From Linnemannia elongata (lineage: Eukaryota; Mortierellomycota; Mortierellomycetes; Mortierellales; Mortierellaceae), in NCBI GenBank assembly GCA_036320915.1, contig JAXBDG010000002.1, positions 1,178,001 through 1,242,000 of the forward strand: DNA of 64,000 nucleotides, given 5' to 3'. Below are positions 1 through 11,284 of this stretch, in pieces; position 1 is the first letter of the stretch; each line of letters starts with the position of its first letter. Made by a program: the position numbers and the translations under genes. Below the pieces are notes generated by a model. It made no database searches and had not been told where the DNA came from. It worked only from the letters and a program-made list of their open reading frames with translations.

Positions 1-104
1 TTCTCTCTTTTTTTTTTCTTACTTCGCACTTCACCCTCCACACCCGCCCTCTCCCAACTTAACCCAACCCACCAACTCATTCCTCTCAGACTTATAACGC
101 CAAC

Positions 105-2461
105 ATGTCCATCAATAGAGGCAACATCGCCCTCGTGATCGGAATGCTGGTCGCAGGAACAGCCAACACCGTCATCACAAAGTGTATGTTACTCTTCTTC
201 TCCCACTCTTACTCCTACGCATATAAACAACAACCAGGACAGCAGACAGGAAGACAGAAGGACAGGATGATTGTCAGGACCAGATTGACAGGAAGGGACC
301 GTACACATATTTGTTTATGCGACAGAGCTAAATATGTGTGTCAACGCCCACGTTTATTGCGTGTCCTGTTGTACCAGTTCAACATCCGCCTCTCTCTCTC
401 TCCCATCCTCCCTGTCATTCTTTTGAACTCCTCCTCTTTGTGTGAATTGCGTTTATCTATGTTTGCTCTTTGCCATGTTTAAACAGGACACACACAGAGG
501 ACAAAGAAAGGACACAGGAAAGAAGAAAAACAAGAGCGTCGAAAGGAATGACAATCCGCACTAACAAAAGCATATTCCACAAGGACCCCACAACAATGAC
601 AAAACCGTTGACTAATTCCACCCGCTCTCCTTTGTCGCTTCCACCTTCCTTCTTAGACCAGGATATGGCCTGTGTCAAGAACTGTGACAACCCTGACCCC
701 CGGACTCACGAGCACTTTGAACAGCCCATCTGGCAGACACTCAACATGTTCATGGGCGAGACCCTCTGTCTGGTTGCCGCCTCTATCTTTGCCTTCTTGG
801 CCGAGAAGTATGGCCGTGCCAAATGGGCCGACTTGATTCTGGACGCCGAGGAGGACGATATCCTTGCAGTGGTCGAGTCGGACGGCCTTCTTTCTTCTCC
901 AGCCCATGCACAGGGACATGGGAACGGACATGGAGACGGTCTTGCTGCTCCCTTGAAGAAGAAGAAGCTCGAGGGTCCCTTGGTCCTGTTGCTCTGGTTG
1001 CCCACCCTCTGTGACATGACCGCCAGCACAGTACGTAACACAACATCACCCCTTTGCTTACCCCTACGAACTCTCATTGGCACACTCCACTCTCTCCCTT
1101 TCCTGCTCTTTTCTTCCGCCTTTTGAATTGGACTCGAAAGCTCTTGACCCCTCCCCCCCTTTTTTTTTTCATCAGACGGACTGCAACATCCGGGATCTTG
1201 GAATGGCGACATCTTTCAGATTTGGACCTGCGCGGGATAACAACAACAGCGACAGAAGTATGCAACGTGAAAACAGGAATGAGATCAAGGATATGCCAAC
1301 TAAGGACGCTAAAAGAGATTCACATTATAGGACATCCATCAACACAGGCCATTGTTAGCAGCAAGACTAGCAAGACAGGCTGAACCATCAGCGCATTTGA
1401 ACCGGAGGATATTGGCATGAATCATGGTGACCCAGTGGAACAGTTGCATGTGTTCTAACCAAACAACTGTCGTTGTATCCAATGATGCGCTTTGCATATA
1501 TAGCTGATGAATGTCGGTTTGATTTATTGCGCTGCCTCGGTCTACCAGATGCTGCGCGGTGCTCTGGTCATCTTCACTGGACTTCTCTCGGTCATTTTCT
1601 TGGGCAGGAAGCTCCTTGCCTATGAATGGTTCGCTCTCTTCACTATCGTCGCCGGTATCGCCACCGTCGGACTCGCCTCTGTCATTACCCCCGCCACTAA
1701 GGACCTCAACGCTGAACCCGACTCGGATGAGGCCATCCAGGCTGCCAAGGCCATTCTTGGAATCTTCCTCGTCCTCTTTGCCCAGATCTTTACCGCTACT
1801 CAGTTTGTGGTCGAAGAAAAGTTTTTGTCGGGATACCAAATTGCTCCCCTGCGCGCTGTTGGTTTCGAGGGTCTCTTTGGAACCATCACCGTCTTGGTTG
1901 CTATGCCCATCCTCCACTTCACTATCGGCGCATCGCACCCTGGTTCATACTTTGATCTCAACGCTGGCTGGGAACAGATCAAGACTTACCCTCAGATCTG
2001 GATTCCCTCGATTGTGATGCTCTTCAGTATCTCGTCGTTCAACTTTTTCGGTATCTCAGTCACCAAGACCATCTGCGCCACCTCGCGTTCGACTATCGAT
2101 TCGTGCCGTACTCTCTTCATCTGGGCCATCTCTCTCTACCTCGGTTGGGAGAAGTTCATCCCCCTCCAAGTTCTTGGTAGGTCACACGTTTTGTTCACTT
2201 TGTCTTTTTATTACTTTGCCACCCTCTTCCCCTTGTGATTGAAAAGTCTAAGAGGGCATCGACTGCTCCAGACCGAACTCCATGCTAACCCTCGCCTTTG
2301 TCGTTCTGCTATTGCTCCACGTTTTTTTCTTTTATGTAGGCTTTGCCTTGCTTGTGTACGGAACCTTCGTTTTCAACGGTGTGATCGAGCCCCATGTCTG
2401 CGCTCCTCCCAAGGCTGTCCACCCCGACGAGAACCGTCCTTTGTTGAACCCCAATGCATAA
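105..2461 (+). CDS. SLC35F6-like membrane transporter (DMT superfamily)
   Basis: Four exons (105-183, 657-1030, 1504-2176, 2340-2461) join in phase to about 415 residues. The first junction restores NTVITKYQDM, matching the start of the SLC35F6/C2orf18 family, where a short N-terminal helix ending NT..TK is followed by a loop and a 'FEQP.WQTLNMFMGE' type second helix. About ten hydrophobic helices follow, including QMLRGALVIFTGLLSVIFLG, and the tail ends in a short polar stretch with DENRPLL. The family belongs to the drug/metabolite transporter superfamily, related to nucleotide-sugar transporters, and its members sit in endomembranes; the substrate is not established. The 473-base second intron is long for this window. 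A dileucine-like ENRPLL near the C-terminus could be a sorting signal (inference). The fold assignment is secure, the substrate is not. Confidence 0.88.
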
Positions 2462-3168
2462 AAGTGTAGGGGCAAGCCCAGACACTTTTTTCTTCTCCTT
2501 TTTCTTCTCAATGCATATAGGCCTCTCTCTTCTGAGAAGGGGGTGAGGTGTTGTCTTTTGCCAAGACTGCACTTTCTCTTTGTTTCCCGCTCTCTCGAGG
2601 AAACCTCGACCCCTTTTTTTTGAAAAGCTGGACGGTTTTGGCCTTTTTTCTTTTTGTTTAGTTTCCAAAGACAATTTTTTCTCTTTTTCCAACCATGTCA
2701 CGCTTCAGTGAGTATACATTCTTTAGTTCTTTTGTTTCTTGATGCAATGCCTTCTATCTTTGCCTCTTCTATACCTCTCTCTCCCCTCTCTTGTCTATTC
2801 TTTGACATTGTATGATACTATTACCAACCTACGAATAAACTCTTGCAAAAGAAAAAAAAAAAAAAAAAGAATGAACGATAGAAACGAAGAAAGAAGGGTT
2901 AGAATCAGCGTGTTTGCTGTTCGGTCCTCTTTTTTTCTGTTTGAGAATATCCTGTCGACCCTTGAAGAGTAGAAAGCTGTTTGTCGCACAGAGCCCTAAG
3001 TGACAGAGAGAATAGAGTCGAGAATCGAAAATTGACCGAGACGAGGGAAATGAGGGTTGGCAAAATCTGGCCAGAAAGACGAGCATGAGGGCGCAGCCAA
3101 TTGTGCTCTTTGAAGTTTGAACACACACTTCATAACCTTGTCTTTGCTCTCTATTGTTTTATGTAACA

Positions 3169-3295
3169 AGGAGCACCGACCCCATGGGATGGTCATCAAT
3201 CACTTCAGAGGGAATGAGGTTGTTTTATTGGTGCTCCTATCATGCGATGCTGTATGGATGGCAAGGTTCTTCCGCTGTAGACAGCGGCCTTTTTT
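3169..3295 (+). other. Structured segment ending in hairpin plus T6 (possible ncRNA)
   Basis: A 9-base arm (AGGAGCACC, 3169-3177) is matched by its complement GGTGCTCCT at 3230-3238. Inside it are two smaller stems: GACC 3178-3181 with GGTC 3191-3194, and CAATC 3197-3201 with GGTTG 3218-3222, so the piece can fold as a three-way junction. Downstream, CCGCTG/CAGCGG (3272-3287, loop TAGA) is followed by six T residues at 3290-3295, as expected at the end of a Pol III transcript. I cannot match it to U1-U6, SRP, RNase P or U3. No A/B boxes were found. It may be chance structure or a 3' UTR element. Confidence 0.25.
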
Positions 3296-3683
3296 GTATG
3301 AGTGCTCATCGAGTGACTGATGGCAACCTGACTCTTCCTCTCTATCTGCCATCGTCCATAATCCACTCTGCCCTTTCCTCGCTTTTCGTTCCTCTGTCGG
3401 CCCTATCTGTTGCCACTTTGACTTTCCTTCCTTACCTTTTTCTTTTTTGGCTGAGCCAGTTGATACTAACAAGCACTCGTGGCGAGTGAGTTTTCTCGTT
3501 CTCTCTCTCTCTCACACACACACATACCCCATCTCCCTCTTACACACATATTCATCACAAACGAACAATCTCACCAAAAAGGACACCGATGCGTCCAGAG
3601 GGGTCCCTTTTCATTATTTCTCTTTCGATATAATGCGAAAAGGCAAAGCCATACGGAGAAAAAAAAAAGGAATAGGGGTGACC

Positions 3684-3690
3684 TATAAAA
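3684..3690 (+). promoter_or_regulatory. TATA-like box (TATAAAA)
   Basis: TATAAAA lies about 520 bases before the chosen start of the first RBR gene and is followed by a long CT-rich, then CAA-rich leader. Position and downstream pyrimidine tracts are compatible with a core promoter; no transcription start is known. Confidence 0.35.
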
Positions 3691-4113
3691 TACTGTCCCA
3701 TTCTCTCTTTTTTTTTTGTTTCCTTCTTTCCCTCACTTTTCTACACTGCCATCTTCCTTCTCTTTCTTGTTTATTTCAACAACAACAGTAACCGCTACCA
3801 CAACAATAGCACATCTTTTTTATCCCTATCTATCAGTAACGACAACAGCCTTTCCCACAGCATTTACACCTCTTCTCTCTCTTCCTCTCTTTTCCCTCTC
3901 TTCCTTCCAACTAACCCAACCCACCAAACGATTATCGTTTTGTACTCGCTGTGCCTGTGTTATCGTGCCTTGCCCTGTGCATCCCATCCATTACAGCCTA
4001 TCACATCAAATACAGACGAGTGTCAGTCACCCCGATACCCTCTTTATTCTCTTCCTCGCTGCCTCTCCCTCTTCTCCTTTCTTCTCTTTTCTCTCCTTCT
4101 TTCTCACGCACAA

Positions 4114-4115
<2 letters not shown>

Positions 4116-4164
<49 letters not shown>
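4116..4164 (+). repeat. (CAA)n microsatellite, about 16 units
   Basis: A pure CAA trinucleotide run lies just upstream of the first RBR gene. It is in frame with that gene: the frame is open from an ATG at 3940 through the repeat (as a glutamine run) into the RBR reading frame. The downstream start at 4207 is preferred because it lines up with the start of the second copy, which would make this 5' UTR. Confidence 0.9.
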
Positions 4165-4206
4165 GCAGCCAGCAAGCAAGCAAGAATCAGGATGCAGCAT
4201 ATCACC

Positions 4207-5894
4207 ATGACCACTATAGCCCACCCGCCATCCAAAGTCGGACCATCGACCCACCACCATCACAAACATCATCACCATACCCTTTCCCCTGCTCCTCCTC
4301 CTCCACCGGCTCGAATCCTTCAATGCGGCATCTGCATGGACGACTTTGAATGGTTCTCGCTCAAGGACCTCAACGGATACCAGGAAGACCCAAAAGACAA
4401 CAGCGCCGCCACAGCTGCAGCATCACCCCCACTCTCACGCTTCCCACAAATCTGTCAACGACCTATTCACATCTTTTGCAGTCACTCTCGTCACCAAGGC
4501 GCAAGCACACGCGCCCGTCAAGGTCGTGGTATCCGTGCCTTGTTTGGAGGGGAGGGTCGTCGTCAACGTCGGGAACAGAAACTCAAACAAGCTTCTGCGA
4601 CGAGTCCTTCGGTCGAGGCTTTGAAGTTGGGGTGCTCGTTGCATATGGGCAAAGACCATGCGTTCTGTCTTGAGTGCTTGGCACGATATGTTGATACCCA
4701 GGTCAAGGCACAGGCTTGGCCGATCGTTTGTCCACACGAGAACTGTCGGGAGGTTGTGTCTTCGTTTGCGGTTGAGACTCTCTTGGGGAGTGAGGCGCTT
4801 CAGTGGCACCAGCTTGCTGTCGAGCACGCGATTCAGAAGAAGGTAACGTTTTTTGTTATTGTTCTTGTTGTTACTAAGAAAAGGCGAAAGGGAAAAACGT
4901 GAGCATGAGTTTGAACGTGTTTGTCTGTTGAGGGGGATAATGAGTGATATCTTTTTCGGACATGGACCATCTGTTTGTGTTCCCGTCTCTCCCCTTTCTT
5001 ACTTTTGAGTTGGTTCTGTTTGTTTGTGACAAACAGCCAACGCGCGCATTGTTCACCAACAAAACCCTTTTTTTATGTCAACTCTGATCATTTATGGTCT
5101 TTTGTACTCACCTTTCACTTTCTTTGTTGTTGTCGCTGTTGACTGTTTGAAATAAATAGATTTACTGTCCAAGCAACGCATGTGGACGGTTGTTTGACGG
5201 CGACCGAAACGATGAAGGGGAGGCGGTCAACCGCAACTGCCCCTACTGTAACGAGCCCTTCTGCGCCATGTGCCATGGCGAAGCACACACAGGTATGTAT
5301 TATGCGCTTTCGTCTTTCGCTCTCTTTTTTTTTTTTTTTGTTTTTGGTCAATTAAAAATAACGGGTCCAATGATCATGCAGCCTTCTCTCCAAGTCAGGC
5401 ACAGCATGAATGAAACAAACTGAGCACCTCGTTTTTTTTTTCCGCATTGCATGTCCTGCCTCACCATACCCGACCCATCCAACGGATTGACTGATTCTCC
5501 TCTTCCTCTTCCTCCTCCTCTTTCTCCTCCTCCTCCTTCCAAACACTCCGCCCCTTGACTTTATGTTCGCAAAACATAGGCATGGACTGTCAACAACGAT
5601 TGGACAAGATCTTCCTGACCATGGCCAACGAAAGCAAATGGAAGAGCTGCCCTTCTTGCAAGCACATGATAGCAAAGGAGTCAGGTACTCGTCTCTCACT
5701 TTTTTTCGATATGGAGTAGTGCTGTTTTGTCATATCAGTGAAGTTGTGTCTGCTTTTGCCACAGTGACAACTGACACACATTTTTATTGAATGGCCTGTT
5801 GTTGATAGGGTGTGACCATATGACATGTCGCTGCGGGAACCAGTTCTGCTATGTGTGTGGCGGCAACGGATGGCCTTGTCGGAACCCGCATTAA
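4207..5894 (+). CDS. RBR-type E3 ubiquitin ligase, copy 1
   Basis: Four exons (4207-4842, 5160-5292, 5580-5684, 5809-5894) give about 319 residues. The start is chosen because MTTIAHPPS aligns with MATITHSKS of the next gene; an in-frame ATG at 4192 and one at 3940 are alternatives. Order: a His-rich leader, a RING1 whose first pair (CGIC) is separated from the rest (GCSLH...HAFCLECLARY...CPHENC) by roughly 95 residues, an in-between-RING (CPYCNEPFCAMC), and RING2 (CPSC...GCDHMTCRCGNQFCYVCG). In RBR ligases the cysteine of the GC.HM.C motif carries the ubiquitin thioester; here that is about Cys293. All key RING2 positions are present, so catalysis is plausible. Substrates are unknown. Lies 468 bases before its paralogue on the same strand. 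Confidence 0.85.
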
Positions 5895-6362
5895 ACACTG
5901 ACTGGATCTAAAATAGACTAAAGTAGCGCGACGACACCGCGAGAGGTGATCGCGTTTCATTGTACAGGGCTGGGCTAAGCGAGGCTAGTCAACCATTTGG
6001 AGAAAACGAGGAGGAGGAGGCTTTTCCAGCAAAGGCAAGGGGCAACAGCATCGGGAAGAAGTCAATATTGGGTGGACGCATGCCTCCATGGGACGAGTAC
6101 AATTGTATATAAGAGAATGACTTAAGAGACGAACGCAAATAAAAGCAGCATGACTCTATACCATCACTCTTGCTGGTGACTGGTGGTGTCTATGCCAACC
6201 AGCTCTTCAGATCATCAAATTCAATTGCTCCCATCAAAGCAAAATCCAGATCACCTCGCTCACTCATTCACTCTCTCTCTCTCTCTTTCCTCTTTCCTTC
6301 CTCTTCTTCTTTTTCTCTCTTCCTACAACAACAACACAACCCAAGCATAATAACTGAAAGAG

Positions 6363-7854
6363 ATGGCCACCATCACCCACTCGAAGTCTGAGGCTGGGTC
6401 CACAAACTATCACTTCCTCTTCGACAACAGGTCTAGCTCTTCTCCATCCCAAGCCCGTCCCATCACCACCGCCAGGCAAGCTCCAGCAGCGTGTATCCTG
6501 AAATGCGGCATCTGTCTCGAAGTCTTTGAATGGTTCTCGCTCAAGGACCTGCCCGGATACCAGGGTGGCCCAGGAAACTATAACTCCATCGTCACCGATG
6601 CACTCCCTCTCCTGCCCCGCATCGCCAAGAAGCCAATCTCGATCCTTTGTGGCCATGCGCACAATAGGACCGGTTGCTCTCGGCAGCGTCGTATCCGTTT
6701 TACGAGTGCTCGTTTCGGTGGACGGCGTGTCCTGCACGAGGAACAAGAGGTTCTCGAAGCAACCGCCGCGTCGGATGCGGATGCTCTGTTCGAGCCAGAA
6801 AAGCAAGTGTCGTTGAAGCTGGGGTGCTCGTTGCATACGGAGAGGGACCACGCGTTCTGTATGGAGTGCTCTGCGCGGTACATTGATATGCAGGTCAAGG
6901 CGCATGTATGGCCGGTTGTTTGTCCGAAAGAGAAATGTGGGGAGATAGTGTCTACGTTCGCAGTTGAGGCCCTTTTGGGGGATGATGCTGTCAAGTGGCA
7001 TGCGTTGGGCATCGAGTATGCTATCAAAAAGAAGGTATGTTCCTTTGCCTTGCTTGCTGTTGAGAGTGAGGGGGGAGGACGCTTGTCCATGCTGTGCGAC
7101 TTGCATCTCTCGATTGTGCTCCCACGTTTGTTTTGAGTCGATGCATACCATACTTCGTTTGCTACGCCTCCATTTTTTCTCCTCGCGATGATGAGTTCAT
7201 TAATGTGGTACAGACCCACGGCTGATGCAACTGATCACTGTCGTTGACCATGATCAACGGATTGGCTTAGATCTATTGCCCAAACCTTGCTTGTGGTATG
7301 CTGATTGATGGAGAGCTCCACGACGACACCGAGCCTGTCGATGTTCACTGCCCCTACTGCAAGAAACCGTTCTGTGCCATGTGCTTGGCTTCCGCCCACC
7401 AAGGTAAAAATTATCCTCCTCCTGCCTTTTTATCTGTCCCAGTGAGTAACAAAACAGCCAAAAGTAAGGCAACACGTCCTCGCCCGATTTCACATACAAT
7501 TTTATTTTTTATTTTTTGTGGCACTCGTTAGGCAGCAACTGTGACAAGCGACAGGACAAGCTCTTTGAGAATTTGGCTGACGCAAGCCAGTGGAGAAACT
7601 GTCCTGCTTGCCGCCAGAAGATCGAGAAGGCATCAGGTACTATTGCTCTTTCATCCAACCAGCTCTCCTCGCTTTACCTTGTCCTCATCACACAGTTTTT
7701 TCGCGTCTCTAATTGACTTTAGGTGTCACTAACAATCGCGCGCTGTTTCGTTATATTTTCTCTACTAGGCTGCAACCACATCTCATGTCGTTGCGGGGCG
7801 CACTTCTGCTATGTCTGTGGCGGCATCGGAACGCGTTGTTCACAGCATGGCTAA
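6363..7854 (+). CDS. RBR-type E3 ubiquitin ligase, copy 2
   Basis: Exons 6363-7034, 7271-7403, 7532-7636 and 7769-7854 give about 331 residues. Exons 2-4 are 133, 105 and 86 bases, exactly as in copy 1, and intron phases match, so the two arose by tandem duplication; introns and first-exon insert have diverged. Domains: CGICLEVF, a long insertion, then GCSLHTERDHAFCMECSARY...CPKEKC (RING1), CPYCKKPFCAMC (IBR) and CPACRQKIEKASGCNHISCRC.. (RING2, shown to its first part) with the catalytic-type Cys at about 305. The mature protein probably acts in cytosol or nucleus with an E2 of the UbcH7 type (family knowledge). Function in the cell is not inferable from neighbours. Confidence 0.86.
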
Positions 7855-8026
7855 GCGAGGAAGAGATGCTTCGAAAGTCAGGATGAACAACAAATCGATA
7901 ACAACAAAAATGCAATACCAACGAGAACAAGGACGACGACGACGCGTGCAGCAGATAGGAACCGGGTGGGAGAGCTATAGGCCTTTCAGGGTAGAGTGAT
8001 GGCGCGCTTTTTTTCCTTTTTTTAGC

Positions 8027-8033
8027 TCACGTG
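8027..8033 (+). promoter_or_regulatory. TCACGTG E-box-like site
   Basis: TCACGTG, the core bound by fungal bHLH factors of the Cbf1/Pho4 type, lies about 200 bases before the DnaJ start codon. The same heptamer occurs in three other upstream regions of this window. Binding is inference from the motif only. Confidence 0.35.
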
Positions 8034-8232
8034 CAGAGCGTACAGCCGAGCTTTCTTTTCAGAATAAAGGCCGACAGACAAAAAATCTTCGGTTGGCTTG
8101 GCATAGCACGTCTCCTCCTCTCTCTCGTTCTTCTCCCACCCTCATTCATTCCCCTCTCCTCTCACTCGCTCCGGACAATCGACACAGCAACATAACAGGA
8201 ACATCAACACAGAGAGATCTAATCCATATACC

Positions 8233-9351
8233 ATGAGCAACTTCCCTGATTACTATGGTAAACACTAGTCAGCTCAACTCATTGGCATTCTCTTCCACTT
8301 GTCTCATGTATGACATGGTCTGGGCGTCACCTGTCAAACTCACCCATTGTATTCGCTGACAGTGCTTCATTCTTACCCTCCCTTGCGCTCTATTCCTAAC
8401 AACGAAAACATAAACTAGAGCTGCTGAGGGTGCCAGAGACGGCAACATCCGAACAGATCCGAGAGGCTTACAAACGGGAGGCGTTGAGGACACACCCAGA
8501 CAGGACTACCAACCTTGGAGGCCCTGACGGTGAACGCCCCCTGTCCAAGGACGAGGCCACCTACCTCTTCCAGCAAGTCGCAGGTACTTGCTCTCCCACA
8601 AGCTGTGTGCTTTTCGTTTCAGCCCGAATGAGTTTCCTTTAAGAGCACATCTAATATTCATCTTCTTTTTCTAACTGCATAAATAGACGCATACTATGTG
8701 CTGTCAAATACGCAGAGACGCAAGGAATACGACATTGCACGGCGATCGACTCAGAACCGCGGGTCGTGGTCGACTTCGGCGACAGCACAGGGGCATGCAG
8801 AGCCCGAGACGGTCTTTGGAGGCGTCTTTGAGGAGTTACTTCGACCCGAGGTGCAAAACCCGACTTCGTTCTACTCGCCGGTCGGGATGGCCTCTGGAGC
8901 TGCTCTTGGATTCATTTGTGGTGGTATTCCTGGCGCCCTCATTGTACGTTTTTTTTCCTGGTTGATGAAAATGATGGAGGGAGGCTGTTTGCAGGTTCAA
9001 TGTGCTTACGTTGCGAATTTGTTGTTGTGATACGCTTTCCCCTGTATTTTTTTTTTATGCTCTTGTGTCACTTGCATGTTCGTTTTGTTTTGTTGGTGAA
9101 CATGACCTGATGGTATTTCTCAGTGAGTCTTGTGGACAATTCTTCGCGCATTACTGACATGCAATTGACACTCTGCTCTTCAATCTTGATAAATGCCACA
9201 CGAATAGGGAGGATATGGTGGAAAGACATTGGGCCGTATCAGGGATCAAAAGGGCGTCAGTGTGATTGAGGCGTTTGGACGACTGGAACATGCACACAAG
9301 GCCGCCATCATTGCCACCTTAGCTGCCAAGATCTTCAAAAGTCTCCAATAG
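8233..9351 (+). CDS. DnaJ-domain protein with C-terminal glycine-zipper
   Basis: Four exons (8233-8257, 8419-8583, 8687-8943, 9208-9351) give about 196 residues. The 25-base first exon encodes MSNFPDYY; the J domain follows with helix II EQIREAYKREALRTHPD and the HPD motif (about residues 34-36) that stimulates Hsp70 ATPase, then helix III DAYYVLSNTQRRKEYD. After a linker comes a glycine-rich segment, GMASGAALGFICGGIPGALI, continuing GGYGGKTLGRIRD, which looks like a membrane-associating glycine zipper, and a final amphipathic helix. Similar small J-proteins are common in fungi as Hsp70 co-chaperones; the partner and membrane are unknown. The last splice joins GALI to GGYGGK in phase 0, which supports the model. 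Confidence 0.85.
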
Positions 9352-9739
9352 AAAGTAGTGTCTCGCCACGGACCTTTTTAACGATAAAGTACACGCTTTT
9401 TTTGCTGAAAAGGGATGGATGGAGTATTGTCTTTTGCTTATGCAACCAATATTTCCCTTACTAAATAAATTACAAGCCTTGACGCAAACGTTGTCTGCAT
9501 CTATAGAGCTGTTTGGACATGTTGACTCCGCTCTGAGCACCAAAAGTCCAGATCGTTTTCAGGGCAGCATTTCCCCCAAGAGTAGGGAAAAACCTTGTTT
9601 TTCCACGTCGCCCTGCCACAGTCGAATTCTTCCTTCCTCTTATTCACGCAACATGTCACTCACAAACATAGTGCTCCTCTCACTCCATTCACACAGCCCA
9701 TCCATTTTGCTTCAAAAGTATGACAAAAAAGAGGGGTGA
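9352..9739. other. Intergenic, no gene seen
   Basis: Holds the 3' flank of the DnaJ gene (AATAAA near 9463) and unremarkable sequence up to the tRNA-like segment. One open frame of about 100 codons here has no recognisable domain. Confidence 0.6.
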
Positions 9740-9812
9740 TACGACCTGTGTGAATTGAACACACGACCTTCCTCACTTCAGCAAGACGCTCTCCCAACTG
9801 AGCTAAGGCCGA
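9740..9812 (-). pseudogene. tRNA-Phe-like relic 1 (anticodon loop CTGAAGT)
   Basis: Read on the minus strand this is a 73-base cloverleaf resembling the intact tRNA-Phe at 12841-12913. The D arm (GCTC...GAGC) and T arm (GTGTG/CACAC) are perfect and the anticodon would be GAA. Defects: the first acceptor pair is T-T, and the anticodon stem has a G-G mismatch plus a wobble. A T6 run follows its 3' end, so it could still be transcribed by Pol III. Probably a decayed gene. Confidence 0.65.
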
Positions 9813-9929
9813 ATCGCTATAATGGGGTTGTATGTGCTCTTTTCCGTATTGTTGTTGGTGGTTTTTTTTGCTCCTCAGTTTTTTTCTCTTGCAGTGGTTA
9901 AAGTGCCCTTTTATATTATTTGAATGCCT

Positions 9930-9944
9930 CGTCCGCGGTCTTCA
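9930..9944 (+). repeat. 15-bp target-site duplication, left copy
   Basis: CGTCCGCGGTCTTCA here is repeated exactly at 11285-11299, immediately after the A-tail of LINE piece 1. The bases outside the repeat differ on both sides. This is the expected footprint of target-primed reverse transcription. Confidence 0.85.
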
Positions 9945-11106
9945 CGAGCTGGCGGATCAGGCGGCAAAGGCGGCAGCACAGAGCGCTACAGTACCCTTGA
10001 AGGTGGATCTCACTCAGCAGGCGGATATCACGAGCTTTGCACATTGCTATGGTGCGCTTGTTGAAATCGACCTACGACAACACCTCAAACAACAAACGAC
10101 AATCCGACACCACCAGGCCTGGACGTCGCAGAGACGGGTGAAGAGGGCGATCCCTGACATCGACGATGTGGAATGGACCTCGACCTTGGCTCATGTTCAC
10201 GACAGGCGAGCAGTCTTCACCTTTTACAGTAATAGCAAAGACTCTCATCAACGGACACATCACGTCAAAAAGCTGCATGGAATGTTGCCCACCCTGAACT
10301 CCGTGCAGGCCCGCAAGCCCAACCTGTACCCAACATGCCTTTGCCGACGATGCGAGCTTAAGAAGGAGGATAACGAGCATGTCTGGAACTGTTCCTCGAC
10401 AGCTGAGACCACCACTACGATCTGGAAGGAGGCTATGGGCAAGATCGACGATTGGGGTGTACAGGCGACAAACAACTACAATGCAGCCAGGAAGCGAGAA
10501 CACCAACGCGCGGTGGATAACGGTCGTCAAGCCCCGCGACCAGTACTCATACACTGGCGACCCCCCCGAGATGCAGATCATGTGCAGGGATTCTCCTCTA
10601 TCGGTGGAGCTCGAGCCGTGCACAGCGGCAGTCCTGCTCCCGATCGCGATGAGAACCCCAAGTGGAACGTATCGGACCTACTCCGCGGCATCACCCCAAA
10701 GAGCATGTTGACCGAATGGTGCGCGGTCTTCAGAACCCCACAGTCCATCGCCAAGACGGTCCTCCACAAATTTGTTGGCTACCTGGAGACGCAGGCCTCA
10801 GAGCGGATCTGGAAACCCCGATGCTCCGCGACGATCGCGTGGGAGCAGACCCAGGGCATCTCTGTGAAGGACAAGACATCCAAATACACAGGTCCTCGTG
10901 GTGACTGGAGTCAAGGATATGGCTACATCACGCGCGATGGTTTCTGCCCGTGTGGCGCTTCGCTAGCCACACATGAGGATCGGACATGCCCTGGAGCGAC
11001 CAAGAATCCACGAGCAGCTGATGAACGGCTGTTAGACAGCTTGTTGGGAAGGAGGAGGTTAACATTGATGGAGAGGATGGGAAGAATCCCTTTCATTCGT
11101 ATCTAG
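9945..11106 (+). CDS. C-terminal part of LINE ORF2 (RNase H end and zinc knuckle)
   Basis: An uninterrupted frame of about 387 codons from the element's 5' truncation to a TAG at 11104. It starts with ELADQAAKAAA, the usual closing helix of an RNase H domain in LINE polyproteins, and contains a Cys-rich segment CLCRRCELKKEDNEHVWNC of the kind found near the C-terminus of LINE ORF2. The rest, ending LLGRRRLTLMERMGRIPFI, has no domain I recognise but is conserved in the other pieces. The endonuclease and reverse transcriptase are absent. The open frame implies a recent insertion. Confidence 0.75.
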
Positions 11107-11284
11107 TTTTATTTTCTTCCGTTATTGCTGTGAAGAGCAGCGACAATTGTTGCGCAGAGCCAGGTCCCGGACCGGACTGTGACTGACGGATGGTTCACTG
11201 AAGAGTTTGGTCTGTAGTCCCTTTTACTTCCAAATGCCTCATTTGTTCTGTTTGTCAGAGAAATAAAATTGTGTACGAAAAAAA
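9945..11284 (+). mobile_element. LINE retrotransposon piece 1, 5'-truncated, with TSD
   Basis: The element begins inside the RNase H-like end of a LINE ORF2, runs through a long open frame, a 3' UTR of about 178 bases and ends in a short A-tail. A perfect 15-bp duplication flanks it. Its left target lies in an older piece of the same family (piece 2), so it inserted into its own relative. The 3' UTR (from about 11107, through GAAGAGCAGCGACAATTG, to the GTGTACGA before the tail) recurs in pieces 2 and 3. Too short to move by itself since the polymerase domain is missing. Confidence 0.85.

Larger units (their letters stand above)
2462..4206. other. Intergenic region with CT-rich tracts and a structured segment
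   Basis: No convincing gene is visible. The stretch holds the 3' flank of the transporter (an AATAAA at about 2833 followed by an 18-A run at about 2851-2868), a hairpin-rich segment described separately (3169-3295), a TATAAAA, and long CT-rich leader sequence ahead of the first RBR gene. Short open frames here are low-complexity and have no recognisable domains. Confidence 0.6.

Noticed and set aside
706..1212. 168-codon minus-strand open frame over the SLC35F6-like gene
   Set aside because: It overlaps a well-supported exon and intron of the transporter and its translation is low complexity; a shadow frame.
2699..2716. ATGTCACGCTTCAGTGAGT as a first exon with donor
   Set aside because: No phase-consistent downstream exon with protein-like sequence follows; the next kilobase is low complexity.
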